Source: Rhizobium sp. CC-YZS058 (lineage in GTDB: Bacteria; Pseudomonadota; Alphaproteobacteria; Rhizobiales; Rhizobiaceae). From it: a stretch of 64,000 nucleotides of DNA. The first letter of the stretch is position 1, and each line of letters begins with the position of its first letter. The stretch covers positions 3,684,001 through 3,748,000 of the forward strand of contig NZ_JAYESJ010000001.1 of NCBI RefSeq assembly GCF_034720595.1, read 5' to 3'. The notes under the pieces were generated by a model that did not search any database, was not told the origin of the DNA, and saw nothing but the letters and a program-made list of their open reading frames with translations. Position numbers and translations under genes: made by a program. Of this stretch, positions 57,297 through 64,000 are shown piece by piece.

Positions 57297-58088
57297 ATGC
57301 CCGCACCTCGCCTCTTCGCTGCAATGCTGTCCGCCGGGCTCGCCGCTCTTTTGTCGGCCGGCGCCATGGCGCAGGAACCGGGCCGGAGCACCGACACGGC
57401 GGCAGCCCGGGACCCGGCGGCGCTGAAGGGCGTGGTCGAGCTCTTCACCAGCCAGGGCTGCGCCTCCTGCCCCCCGGCGGATGCTGCGCTCAAGCACCTG
57501 ATCGAGGATGGGTCCGTGGTGGCGCTCGCCTATCACGTCGATTACTGGAACTACCTTGGTTGGGCCGATACGCTGGCGACCAAGGAAAACACTGCCCGCC
57601 AATATGCCTATGCCCGCATGTTCGGCCGCAACGGCGTCTACACGCCCCAGGCGGTTCTGAACGGCCGCGACCATATGAATGGCGGCAATCTCAGCGGCAT
57701 CCGCTTGAAGCTTGCCGAGATGAAGGACACGGGCAAGGGCATTCGCGTGCCGGTCGAGGTGGTTCGCAAGGGCGACGAGATCGACATTTCGATCGGCGCC
57801 GGCGACGGCAAGGCCAACATCGTCGTCGTCTATTTTACCCGCCAGCAGGTGGTGGATGTGGAGACGGGCGAGAACAGCGGCAAGAAGATCAGCTATTTTC
57901 ACGCTGTGCGCGATATTCAGACGATCGGCATGTGGGATGGCAAGCCGACCCGCTACGTGCTGCCGGCGACCGTGCTCGACGAGGAAAAGGACAGCGGCTG
58001 CGCCGTTCTGGTCCAGAAGATGAAATCCACGGAAATTCCCGGCGCCATCATCGGCGCGACGACGCTCTATTCGGCAGCGACCCCGTGA
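57297..58088 (+). CDS. DUF1223 secreted thioredoxin-like protein
   Basis: 263 residues. Signal peptide at the N-terminus (MPAPRLFAAMLSAGLAALLS, cleavage near AMAQE). DUF1223 hallmark VELFTSQGCASCPPADAALK (CxxC) with VVALAYHVDYWNYLGWADTL. The fold is thioredoxin-like, so periplasmic redox activity is inferred. An ATG at 57231 would extend the protein; 57297 fits the signal peptide. Confidence 0.88.
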   Translation: MPAPRLFAAMLSAGLAALLSAGAMAQEPGRSTDTAAARDPAALKGVVELFTSQGCASCPPADAALKHLIEDGSVVALAYHVDYWNYLGWADTLATKENTARQYAYARMFGRNGVYTPQAVLNGRDHMNGGNLSGIRLKLAEMKDTGKGIRVPVEVVRKGDEIDISIGAGDGKANIVVVYFTRQQVVDVETGENSGKKISYFHAVRDIQTIGMWDGKPTRYVLPATVLDEEKDSGCAVLVQKMKSTEIPGAIIGATTLYSAATP

Positions 58089-58623
58089 GGGGCTGAAACC
58101 GCCTCCTCGTCGTAAAGGCGAATGTCGTTCGGTCCGGCGTCATCGAGGGCTGGGGCTGAGGGTTTCGAAGTCACCGGACCGAACCGGCCACGGGTTTTCG
58201 GCGGGGAGCCGGACCAGTGGCCGCTTGCGCCCGCGCTTGCCGGCAGAACGCCGGAAAAGCCGGAAGACCGGGCCGACGACGAAAAACCTCCGACCGGCAC
58301 CGGACCAGACGACGCCACCGACGGACGGACCCGCAAGGCGTCTTCTGCGCGCCCCACCGGGCCGAAGACCCGGCGCGGTGGGGAGGCCGGACATTCTCCG
58401 CTAAATCGGGCAGGTGTTTGTCCGGATTGCGGCACCGCAAAGAAAGCAGTGGAGAGCTGCGGATCGGCGCGGGAACGCCTGCGCTGGTCGTGCGTTCGCT
58501 CCTCATGACACGCCTCTTGAGACGCCGTCTTGCCCGGCCCTGCGCGGCGCGACCGATCTTGCATTTCACGGCGCGTCAGGCACACTGTCACACAGCCGTC
58601 ACGAGGAGAAGGCCGCATTGCGC
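58089..58623 (+). other. 535-bp region with an uncertain open frame
   Basis: Contains a plus-strand open frame (58122-58508, 128 codons) that is Pro/Glu/Asp-rich and ends with a VCPDCGTAKKAVESCG segment (possible zinc knuckle), and an overlapping minus-strand open frame (58067-58663, 198 codons) that is Ser/Pro/Gly-rich. Codon-position GC gives neither a clear win, and I recognise no family. Most likely non-coding or a lineage-specific hypothetical gene. Confidence 0.3.
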
Positions 58624-59019
58624 ATGACCGATCAACCGGATTTGCCGCGAGGCGAAGGAGCATCCGGGTCCGACGCTGTCGTCGTCGACCTCAAAGCCTA
58701 TAAGAGCGCCAAGGACCCCCTTCCCATTACCTTCCATCGCCGCGAACTCGACCAGATCCTCTGGGTCTATGGCCGAATGGTCGGCGAGGGCGAGTGGCGC
58801 GACTATGCGCTCGACCACCTGCGCGACAAGGCCGTGTTCTCGGTCTTCAAGCGCGCCGGCGAACTGCCGCTCTACCGCATCGAGAAATGCCCACGCCTCG
58901 CCGCCAAGCAAGGCGCCTTCAGCGTCGTCAACACCCACGGCATGATCCTCAAACGCGGCCACGAACTGGCACCCGTGTTGAAGGTGTTCGACAAGTTGCT
59001 GAAGGTGGTGAAGGGGTGA
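58624..59019 (+). CDS. DUF2794-family protein
   Basis: 131 residues, alpha-proteobacterial family of unknown function. Conserved core: ITFHRRELDQILWVYGRMVG, EGEWRDYALDHLRDKAVFSV and FKRAGELPLYRIEKCPRLAA. It has no transmembrane segment. The stop codon is immediately followed by a 7-bp tandem repeat that itself includes TGA. Confidence 0.85.
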   Translation: MTDQPDLPRGEGASGSDAVVVDLKAYKSAKDPLPITFHRRELDQILWVYGRMVGEGEWRDYALDHLRDKAVFSVFKRAGELPLYRIEKCPRLAAKQGAFSVVNTHGMILKRGHELAPVLKVFDKLLKVVKG

Positions 59020-59075
59020 GTGAGGAGTGAGGAGTGAGGAGTGAGGAGTGAGGAGTGAGGAGTGAGGAGTGAGGA
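59020..59075. repeat. Tandem array of eight 7-bp units
   Basis: Eight identical copies of GTGAGGA in a row, starting one base after the DUF2794 stop codon. Seven is not a multiple of three, so copy-number changes would shift any downstream frame; but TGA recurs in the unit. This kind of short, identical repeat is prone to slippage. Confidence 0.97.
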
Positions 59076-59128
59076 GGATGCTCACCGCCATTCTTCATCG
59101 CAAGGCCTCGGCGACTTTGCGACCTCAC

Positions 59129-59190
59129 CCCACAGTCTCTCCCCCCTTGTGGGCCCTTGTGGGGGAGATGGCCGGCAGGCCAGAGGGGGA
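59129..59190. repeat. RIME-like palindromic repeat, single copy with internal duplication
   Basis: Shares the core TCTCCCCCCTTGTGGG and the GGGGGAGATGGCCGGCAGG / CCAGAGGG end with arm 2 of the ccmB-ccmA element, in the same orientation. It differs by a direct duplication of CCCTTGTGGG in the middle. Located in the gap between DUF2794 and ctpA. Confidence 0.85.
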
Positions 59191-59301
59191 CTTTCCTCCC
59201 CTTGTTCTCGGACAGTCCAAGCTTTCAGACCGAAGTTTGCTGCTCTCTTTTCCTTGAAAGCCAGCCGCGCTCCCGCTGAGAAATGCCATCGATCCAACGC
59301 A

Positions 59302-59328
59302 AAAGGCCGCCTTTGCGGGGCGGCCTTT
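59302..59328 (-). terminator. Rho-independent terminator of ctpA
   Basis: 10-bp perfect stem AAAGGCCGCC / GGCGGCCTTT with a 7-nt loop, T-run on the minus strand, 27 bp past the ctpA stop codon. Confidence 0.85.
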
Positions 59329-59354
59329 GATAGGTCGTTTGGGCATGCGACAGC

Positions 59355-60677
59355 TCACGGCGTCAGCTCGGCCTTCTTCTGTGCAGCCGGGAAGGCCGGG
59401 TCGGATTTTTTGCCGCGCAACAGATCCAGAGCGTAGTTGAGCTGGATGTCGTCCTTGGCCTCCGGCGGCACATAGGCGACCGAGCCGGAGCCCTCTTCGG
59501 TTTCATTCTGGCCCTGGATATGGCCGCGCAGGCTCGACTCGCTGGTGTTCTCCACCTTGCCCAGCAGCTCCGGCGGCAGCGGCTGTTCGACCTTGATGTC
59601 CGGCGTGATGCCGGTACCCTGGATCGACTTGCCGGACGGCGTGTAATAGAGCGCCGTCGTCAGACGCAGCGCGCCGGCCTCGCCGAGCGGGATGATGGTC
59701 TGGACCGAGCCCTTGCCGAAGGACCGGGTGCCGAGCACGGTGGCACGCTTGAGGTCCTGCAGCGCGCCGGCGACGATTTCCGACGCCGAGGCCGAACCGC
59801 CATTGACGAGCACGACCACCGGCTTGCCGTCCGTCAGGTCGCCGGGGGTGGCGCTGAAGCGGCGGGTCTCGTCGGCATTGCGGCCGCGGGTGGACACCAC
59901 TTCGCCCTGCTCGAGGAAGGCATCCGACACGTTGATCGCCTGATCGAGCAGACCACCCGGATTAAGGCGGAGATCGAGCACATAGCCCTTGAGCTTGTCG
60001 GCTGGAACCTGCGCCTTGATCTTCTCGATCCCGGCCTTCAGGTCGTCGAAGGTCTTTTCGGTGAAGGAGATGACACGCAGATAGCCGACATCGCCTTCGA
60101 CGCGGAACTTGACGGCGCGCACGGCGATCACGTCACGCACGATCGTCAGTTCGATCGGCTTGTCGGCGCCCTTGCGCAGAAGCGTCAGCTTGATCGGCTT
60201 GCCGACGGCGCCGCGCATCTTGTCGACCGCCTCTTCCAGCTTCAGGCCACGCACGTCCTGGCCGTCGATCTTCGAAATATAGTCACCGGCGAGCACGCCC
60301 GCGCGGGCGGCCGGCGTTTCATCGATCGGGCTCGTGACCTTGACGAGATCGTTCTCCATCGTCACTTCGATGCCGAGCCCGCCGAATTCACCCTTGGTCT
60401 GGGTGCGCATGTCTTCGGCATCGGTGGCATTCATGTAGCTCGAATGCGGATCGAGCGAGGACAGCATGCCGTTGATGGCATTCTCGATCAGCTTGTCGTC
60501 CTGCGGGGGCGTCACATACTGGGCGCGGACGCGTTCGAAGACGTCGCCGAAGATCGACAGCTCGCGATAGGTCGAGGGATTGGCGGCGACGGCCGGAACG
60601 GCAGCGGTGTAGACGACGGACATCGCGGTCGCCCCCATCAATGCCCCGACCAGAACAAGTGAAGCCCTACGAATCAT
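59355..60677 (-). CDS. ctpA: Carboxy-terminal processing protease CtpA (S41)
   Basis: 440 residues. N-terminal signal (MIRRASLVLVGALMGATAMS), PDZ domain (GIEVTMENDLVKVTSPIDET with DYISKIDGQDV), and S41 catalytic core with Ser in VNGGSASASEIVAGAL and Lys in LGTRSFGKGSVQT. It cleaves periplasmic proteins from the C-terminus and often controls peptidoglycan hydrolases. The start at 60677 overlaps envC by 11 bp, in line with co-expression. Confidence 0.95.
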   Translation of the reverse strand: MIRRASLVLVGALMGATAMSVVYTAAVPAVAANPSTYRELSIFGDVFERVRAQYVTPPQDDKLIENAINGMLSSLDPHSSYMNATDAEDMRTQTKGEFGGLGIEVTMENDLVKVTSPIDETPAARAGVLAGDYISKIDGQDVRGLKLEEAVDKMRGAVGKPIKLTLLRKGADKPIELTIVRDVIAVRAVKFRVEGDVGYLRVISFTEKTFDDLKAGIEKIKAQVPADKLKGYVLDLRLNPGGLLDQAINVSDAFLEQGEVVSTRGRNADETRRFSATPGDLTDGKPVVVLVNGGSASASEIVAGALQDLKRATVLGTRSFGKGSVQTIIPLGEAGALRLTTALYYTPSGKSIQGTGITPDIKVEQPLPPELLGKVENTSESSLRGHIQGQNETEEGSGSVAYVPPEAKDDIQLNYALDLLRGKKSDPAFPAAQKKAELTP

Positions 60678-62154
60678 TTCGTGCCTTTCCGGTGTCTGAT
60701 GCGGTCCACCAGGGTCGGGAATCGACCGGTTTACCGTCTTTTCTGAATTCAATGTAAAGCGTTGGCCGGTCGGTTTCCAGCGCCAATGCTGTTGCACTCG
60801 CCACTCTCTTCGCGCCCATGGCGCCCAAGGGTTCGCCGGCCACGACAAACTGTCCCTGCTGGACGCTCACCTCGGTCATCCCCGACAAAACAACGTGATA
60901 GCCGTTGCCGGGATTGAGGATGACCATCTGTCCATAACTGCGGAATGCCCCTGCAAAGACGATCCACCCATCCGCCGGCGCCGTAACCAGGGCGCCCGCT
61001 TCCGTGCCGAGCATCATGCCCTGGAGCGCGTGGCCCGTGCCGTCCTCGTCGCCGAAACGGGCGAGCACGGAACCGGCCGCGGGAAGCGCAAGCTTCTTCT
61101 GCAGGTCTGCGAAGGCATATGCCGGGGCAATGCGGTTTTTGTCGGGCACTGCCTGTTCGGCCAGTTGCCGCGCGGCCTCGCGCTCGGCCTCGGACATGCG
61201 CTGGCGCTCGGCCTCCTCGGCACGGGCGGCCTCCGCGGCGGCACGAACGGAACCGATCTGCTGCTCCAGGCTGCCGATCAGGCCCTGCAGGCTGGTGGCC
61301 TGCCCGGCCAGCTGCTCGGCCTTCCTCCGCTCGGCCAGAAGCTCGGCGGCGTTCTGGCCCTTCAGCTTGTCCTTTTCCGCCATCAGCAGGCGCATGCGCT
61401 GCTCTTCCTCCAGCCGGCCGGCCATGGCGGTCGTCAGAGCGACTTTCTCGTCTTCGACCTTCCGGCCGAGATCGGCCAGCGCCTGCAGATCGTCGGCAAG
61501 CTTGCGGGTCTCCTGACGGATCCCCGGCACGACGGCGCCGAGCAGAATGGCGCTGCGGACCGAGGCGAGCGCATCGTCCGGCGTTACCAGGAGCGCGGGC
61601 GGCGGGTTGCGCCCCATGCGCTGCAGCGCGGCCAGAACTTCGGCCAGAACCCCGCGGCGCGCCCGCAGCGAGGCATGAACGCCCTCCTGCTGGCCACGCA
61701 GGATCCTCAGCCTCTGCTCGCCGTCCGAAATCTGCTGCTCCAGCCCCTTGCGCTTGTCGGCCGAGGCGATGAGGGCCGCGCGCAGGTCGCTATTGGTCTT
61801 CTCGATCTCAGCGATCTCTGTTTCCAGCGCCTGAGCCCGTTCCTGGGAGAGGCTGATGGTGCGGGAAAGCGCATCGAGTTCGATCCGCGTATTGTCACGC
61901 TGCTGCTGCAGTCGTGCAGCCGGATCCGGCGCCACCGGGGTTGCCGAAGGGTCGGGAGAATTCAAAGCAGGCGCTTCGGCAGGCGGCGGCGCTTGGTCGA
62001 GGCTTTCCTGCGCAGCGACGGGAACGGCGGCGGCAAGAAGCAGAGAGCCGGCGAGAAGTGCCGCGGCACAGCATGTCGACAGCGCAGAGGACCGCAGCCG
62101 CCGGCCGCGGCCTGTCCTGTTCCTTCCCCCAGCCGTCACGCGCACACTCCTCAT
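60667..62154 (-). CDS. EnvC-like murein hydrolase activator (degenerate LytM domain)
   Basis: 495 residues: signal peptide (ALSTCCAAALLAGSLLLAAA), long coiled coils (about 80-330) and a C-terminal M23/LytM domain. The LytM zinc residues are missing: HxxxD is replaced (GHALQGMMLGTEAGALV) and the HxH is lost (GYHVVLSGMTEV). This matches EnvC, which has no activity but activates AmiA/AmiB amidases at division. Function is inferred by that analogy. Lies next to ctpA and downstream of rlmH on the same strand. Confidence 0.9.
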   Translation of the reverse strand: MRSVRVTAGGRNRTGRGRRLRSSALSTCCAAALLAGSLLLAAAVPVAAQESLDQAPPPAEAPALNSPDPSATPVAPDPAARLQQQRDNTRIELDALSRTISLSQERAQALETEIAEIEKTNSDLRAALIASADKRKGLEQQISDGEQRLRILRGQQEGVHASLRARRGVLAEVLAALQRMGRNPPPALLVTPDDALASVRSAILLGAVVPGIRQETRKLADDLQALADLGRKVEDEKVALTTAMAGRLEEEQRMRLLMAEKDKLKGQNAAELLAERRKAEQLAGQATSLQGLIGSLEQQIGSVRAAAEAARAEEAERQRMSEAEREAARQLAEQAVPDKNRIAPAYAFADLQKKLALPAAGSVLARFGDEDGTGHALQGMMLGTEAGALVTAPADGWIVFAGAFRSYGQMVILNPGNGYHVVLSGMTEVSVQQGQFVVAGEPLGAMGAKRVASATALALETDRPTLYIEFRKDGKPVDSRPWWTASDTGKARNDS

Positions 62155-62278
62155 CCGCCCCTTCTATCGCCGCGCTGCTTGCCCAGAGCTTGTTGGTCGG
62201 CATCCGCTCTTCGCCAGGATTGCGGCAGGCCCATGGCCGCCCGCTTGCCGATGACGAAATGGTGATTCGGCCTGGTGG

Positions 62279-62761
62279 TCAAACGCGATGATAGGGGTGG
62301 CCGGACAGGATCGTCACGGCACGATAGAGCTGCTCGGCAAGGAGGATGCGGACGAGCTGATGCGGCCAGGTCATCCGGCCGAGACAGAGCACGGCATCGG
62401 CGCGCGCATGAAGCGCCGGATCGAGCCCGTCTGCGCCGCCAATGGCGATCATCACCTCGCGCTTGCCGCCATCCCGCCAGCCGCCGAGGAGATCGGCAAA
62501 GGCCGGCGAATCGAGCAGCTTGCCGCGCTCGTCCAGGAGCACCAGCAGGCAGCCTTCGGGCAGCGCCTTGTCCAGAAGGCCGGCTTCCTCACGCTTGCGG
62601 CTGTCGCTGGAGGAGGCGCGGCTTTCCGCCACCTCCACCTGCCGGCCAAGCTCCAGCCCGATGGCCGGGCCCGCCTTGGCAAAGCGGTCGAGATAGCGGG
62701 TGGCGAGGTCCTTTTCCGGACCGGCCTTGAGCCGTCCGACGGCAAAGAGCGAAAGTTTCAT
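62279..62761 (-). CDS. rlmH: 23S rRNA (pseudouridine1915-N3)-methyltransferase
   Basis: 160-residue SPOUT methyltransferase acting on 23S helix 69 of the assembled 70S ribosome. Motifs: VLLDERGKLLDSPAFADLLG, MIAIGGADGLDPALHARAD and the C-terminal MTWPHQLVRILLAEQLYRA. N-terminus MKLSLFAVGRLKAGPEKDL is standard. The 274-bp gap to rsfS (62762-63035) shows nothing convincing. Confidence 0.96.
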   Translation of the reverse strand: MKLSLFAVGRLKAGPEKDLATRYLDRFAKAGPAIGLELGRQVEVAESRASSSDSRKREEAGLLDKALPEGCLLVLLDERGKLLDSPAFADLLGGWRDGGKREVMIAIGGADGLDPALHARADAVLCLGRMTWPHQLVRILLAEQLYRAVTILSGHPYHRV

Positions 62762-63035
62762 GGCCGCACCCCGTTCAGGCCGCCGACGCGATGTCTCGAT
62801 TGACAGGCGACGCCTTGCAGCCGCTGATCGGGGAGAAGCGCTGGTCTGTCAAGCGGCGAGACCGCCTCGCCTGTCCGCGGTGCACGCAGAGATTTACGTG
62901 GCGGTTCGATGCGCTCAAAGGCGCCTGAGCCGCTTCGGAAGGCCGCGATCATCGACTCGGGCTCTGGCCTCGGCCTGAGCCCGTCATTCGCACGATCAAG
63001 GAGGTCAAGGCGGCGCCCGAAGACGCCGGCACCTC

Positions 63036-63449
63036 CTAGTGGCGCGTTCCGTCTTCCATGTCCGGCGCCGCCCACATCTTTTCGATGTTGTAGAACTCGC
63101 GGATTTCCGGGCGGAAGACATGGATGATGATATCGCCGCTGTCAATGAGCACCCAATCGGCTGCTTCCAGACCTTCGACGCGGGCATTGCCGTAGCCCTC
63201 GTCCTTCAGGTCGGAAACGAGATGATCGGTGATCGCCGCGACATGACGGTTCGACCGCCCGGACACGACCACCATGTAGTCGCCCAGCGCCGATTTTCCG
63301 GCAATGTCGATCGTGACGATATCTTCTGCCTTCGAGTCCTCGAGGCTTTCGAGGACCAATTGAAGGACGCGGGACGCAGCGTCGTCGCTACGGTCCGTGC
63401 CTTTCGGGAAGATGCGCGTAACATTTCCCTTGGCGTGGAGTGTTGTCAG
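63036..63449 (-). CDS. rsfS: Ribosome silencing factor RsfS
   Basis: About 137 residues. It binds L14 and blocks subunit joining during starvation. Core: LVLESLEDSKAEDIVTIDIA, YMVVVSGRSNRHVAAITDHL, WVLIDSGDIIIHVFRPEIRE and FYNIEKMWAAP. The start is uncertain: family-like residues TTLHAKG begin at a CTG at 63449 with AAGGGAAAA just upstream; the next conventional codon is a GTG at 63485, giving 149 residues. Confidence 0.9.
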   Translation of the reverse strand: MTTLHAKGNVTRIFPKGTDRSDDAASRVLQLVLESLEDSKAEDIVTIDIAGKSALGDYMVVVSGRSNRHVAAITDHLVSDLKDEGYGNARVEGLEAADWVLIDSGDIIIHVFRPEIREFYNIEKMWAAPDMEDGTRH

Positions 63450-63573
63450 AGTTTTCCCTTTCCAAGAAAGACAACCTTGGACCACAGAAGACCGGTGGTC
63501 CTGCCGATAATGTAGGCATCAGGTCGTTAAGGTTTCAAGACGTCGGAGGAAAACTTCGCAAGCCGTGCACAAG

Positions 63574-63623
63574 CCACAGGCGTGGCGTCACCAAGGGGCC
63601 ACAGGCGTGGCGTCACAAAGGGG
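63574..63623. repeat. 25-bp tandem direct repeat (two copies plus a partial third)
   Basis: Unit CCACAGGCGTGGCGTCACCA followed by AGGGG, copy 1 at 63574-63598 and copy 2 at 63599-63623 (one change); a partial copy (CCGCAGGCG) follows. Located in the 176-bp gap between nadD and rsfS. Confidence 0.9.
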
Positions 63624-63661
63624 CCGCAGGCGGGGTGAAGAGACGAGGACCGTTTGCCGGA

Positions 63662-64000
63662 TCAGCGCCTCGCCTTTCGCAGGGCGGTCGAGCTCAGTGA
63701 CGAGCGCGGCCCGTGGATGAAGGTCCAGGCCGGCGCCTTTCGGAAGGCGAGCGCCCGGGCATGGTCTTCATCCACACGGGCATAATCGAAGGTCTTCGCC
63801 ATTTTGGAAGAGAGATAGGCAAGCGTTGCGCCCGGCCTGTCGATGACGGCGATGGGGAAGGTGCGGGCGATATGCTGCCAGCGCTGCCAGCGGTGGAAGT
63901 CGCGCAGATTGTCGGCGCCCATGATCCACACGAAGCGGATGGCGGGGTTGCGGGCCTTGATGCGGTCGAGCGTCTGCGCCGTGTAGCTTTGCCCGAACGC
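63662..64000 (-). CDS. nadD: Nicotinate-nucleotide adenylyltransferase (N-terminus cut by window edge)
   Basis: Last 112 residues of NadD, the NaMN adenylyltransferase of NAD synthesis. The frame is open to base 64000. Family sequence: SYTAQTLDRIKARNP, then FVWIMGADNLRDFHRWQRW (substrate-loop region), and the C-terminal ISSTALRKA-type block read here as LSSTALRKARR. The start codon and N-terminal nucleotide site lie beyond the window. It precedes rsfS, a common alpha-proteobacterial order. Confidence 0.93.
   Translation of the reverse strand, partial: AFGQSYTAQTLDRIKARNPAIRFVWIMGADNLRDFHRWQRWQHIARTFPIAVIDRPGATLAYLSSKMAKTFDYARVDEDHARALAFRKAPAWTFIHGPRSSLSSTALRKARR

Noticed and set aside
58067..58663. 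198-codon minus-strand open frame as a gene
   Set aside because: Low-complexity Ser/Pro/Gly content, overlap with the DUF1223 and DUF2794 genes at both ends, and no recognisable family.
59020..59075. CRISPR-like array
   Set aside because: The units are 7 bp, contiguous and without spacers; the 25-bp repeat at 63574 likewise has no spacers. No cas genes are present.

Overview
The window is a 64-kb piece of a GC-rich chromosome that looks like Rhizobiaceae (Alphaproteobacteria, Rhizobiales: Rhizobium/Agrobacterium/Sinorhizobium relatives). Reasons: a SAM-II riboswitch in front of metA, an RpoH2-type sigma factor behind an EcfG/RpoE2-type promoter, F1 ATP synthase genes in the alpha-proteobacterial order atpHAGDC, the cluster dapF-mtaB-ftsY-yciB-DUF2585 facing a ccmABCDG cluster, and RIME-like palindromic repeats. 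Nearly all genes are core housekeeping genes; accessory DNA is limited to one small toxin-antitoxin islet and a few short repeats.

Layout. 1-3.8 kb: end of a UbiH-family hydroxylase, then a minus-strand thioredoxin/LON-domain/Trm112 group and a YbaK-type editing protein. 4.0-5.3 kb: tRNA-Gly(GCC) followed 30 bp later by a lower-GC VapBC45-like toxin-antitoxin pair. 5.4-9.6 kb: aldose epimerase, metA behind its SAM-II riboswitch, and a divergent SbmA/BacA-like ABC protein whose nucleotide-binding domain has lost most catalytic motifs. 9.6-15.8 kb: an Uup-type ABC-F ATPase with thiamine pyrophosphokinase, divergent from a TPP-riboswitch-controlled thiBPQ operon. 16-23.4 kb: M48 lipoprotein protease, rpoH2, GNAT, ppa, an Lrp regulator divergent from a saccharopine-dehydrogenase-like enzyme, and manC. 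23.5-28.7 kb: atpHAGDC. 28.9-37.2 kb: priA with a LexA-box-like site, rplS, an amino-acid ABC pair, leuC, a TraB/GumN protein. 37.3-44.1 kb: xerC, an acyltransferase, a TauE/SafE exporter, and the ffh-aroQ-rpsP-rimM-trmD cluster. 44.5-50.8 kb: MBL hydrolase, dapF-mtaB-ftsY-yciB-DUF2585. 50.8-54.1 kb: cytochrome c maturation genes ccmABCDG, with a RIME-like inverted repeat between ccmA and ccmB. 54.3-59 kb: acnA, DUF1223, DUF2794 and repeats. 59.3-64 kb: the minus-strand group nadD-rsfS-rlmH-envC-ctpA.

Functional themes are methionine and thiamine supply under riboswitch control, ribosome and tRNA maturation (rpsP, rimM, trmD, rplS, rlmH, rsfS, mtaB), co-translational targeting (both SRP protein Ffh and receptor FtsY), respiration (ATP synthase, cytochrome c maturation, aconitase) and envelope/cell-division factors (ctpA, envC, yciB). 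The items most worth a second look are the degenerate ABC protein, the glutamate at MetA position 111 that predicts acetyl-CoA rather than succinyl-CoA use, the promoter and operator sites in front of rpoH2 and priA, and the palindromic repeats that split ccmA from ccmB. I found no CRISPR array, prophage, transposase or rRNA operon.
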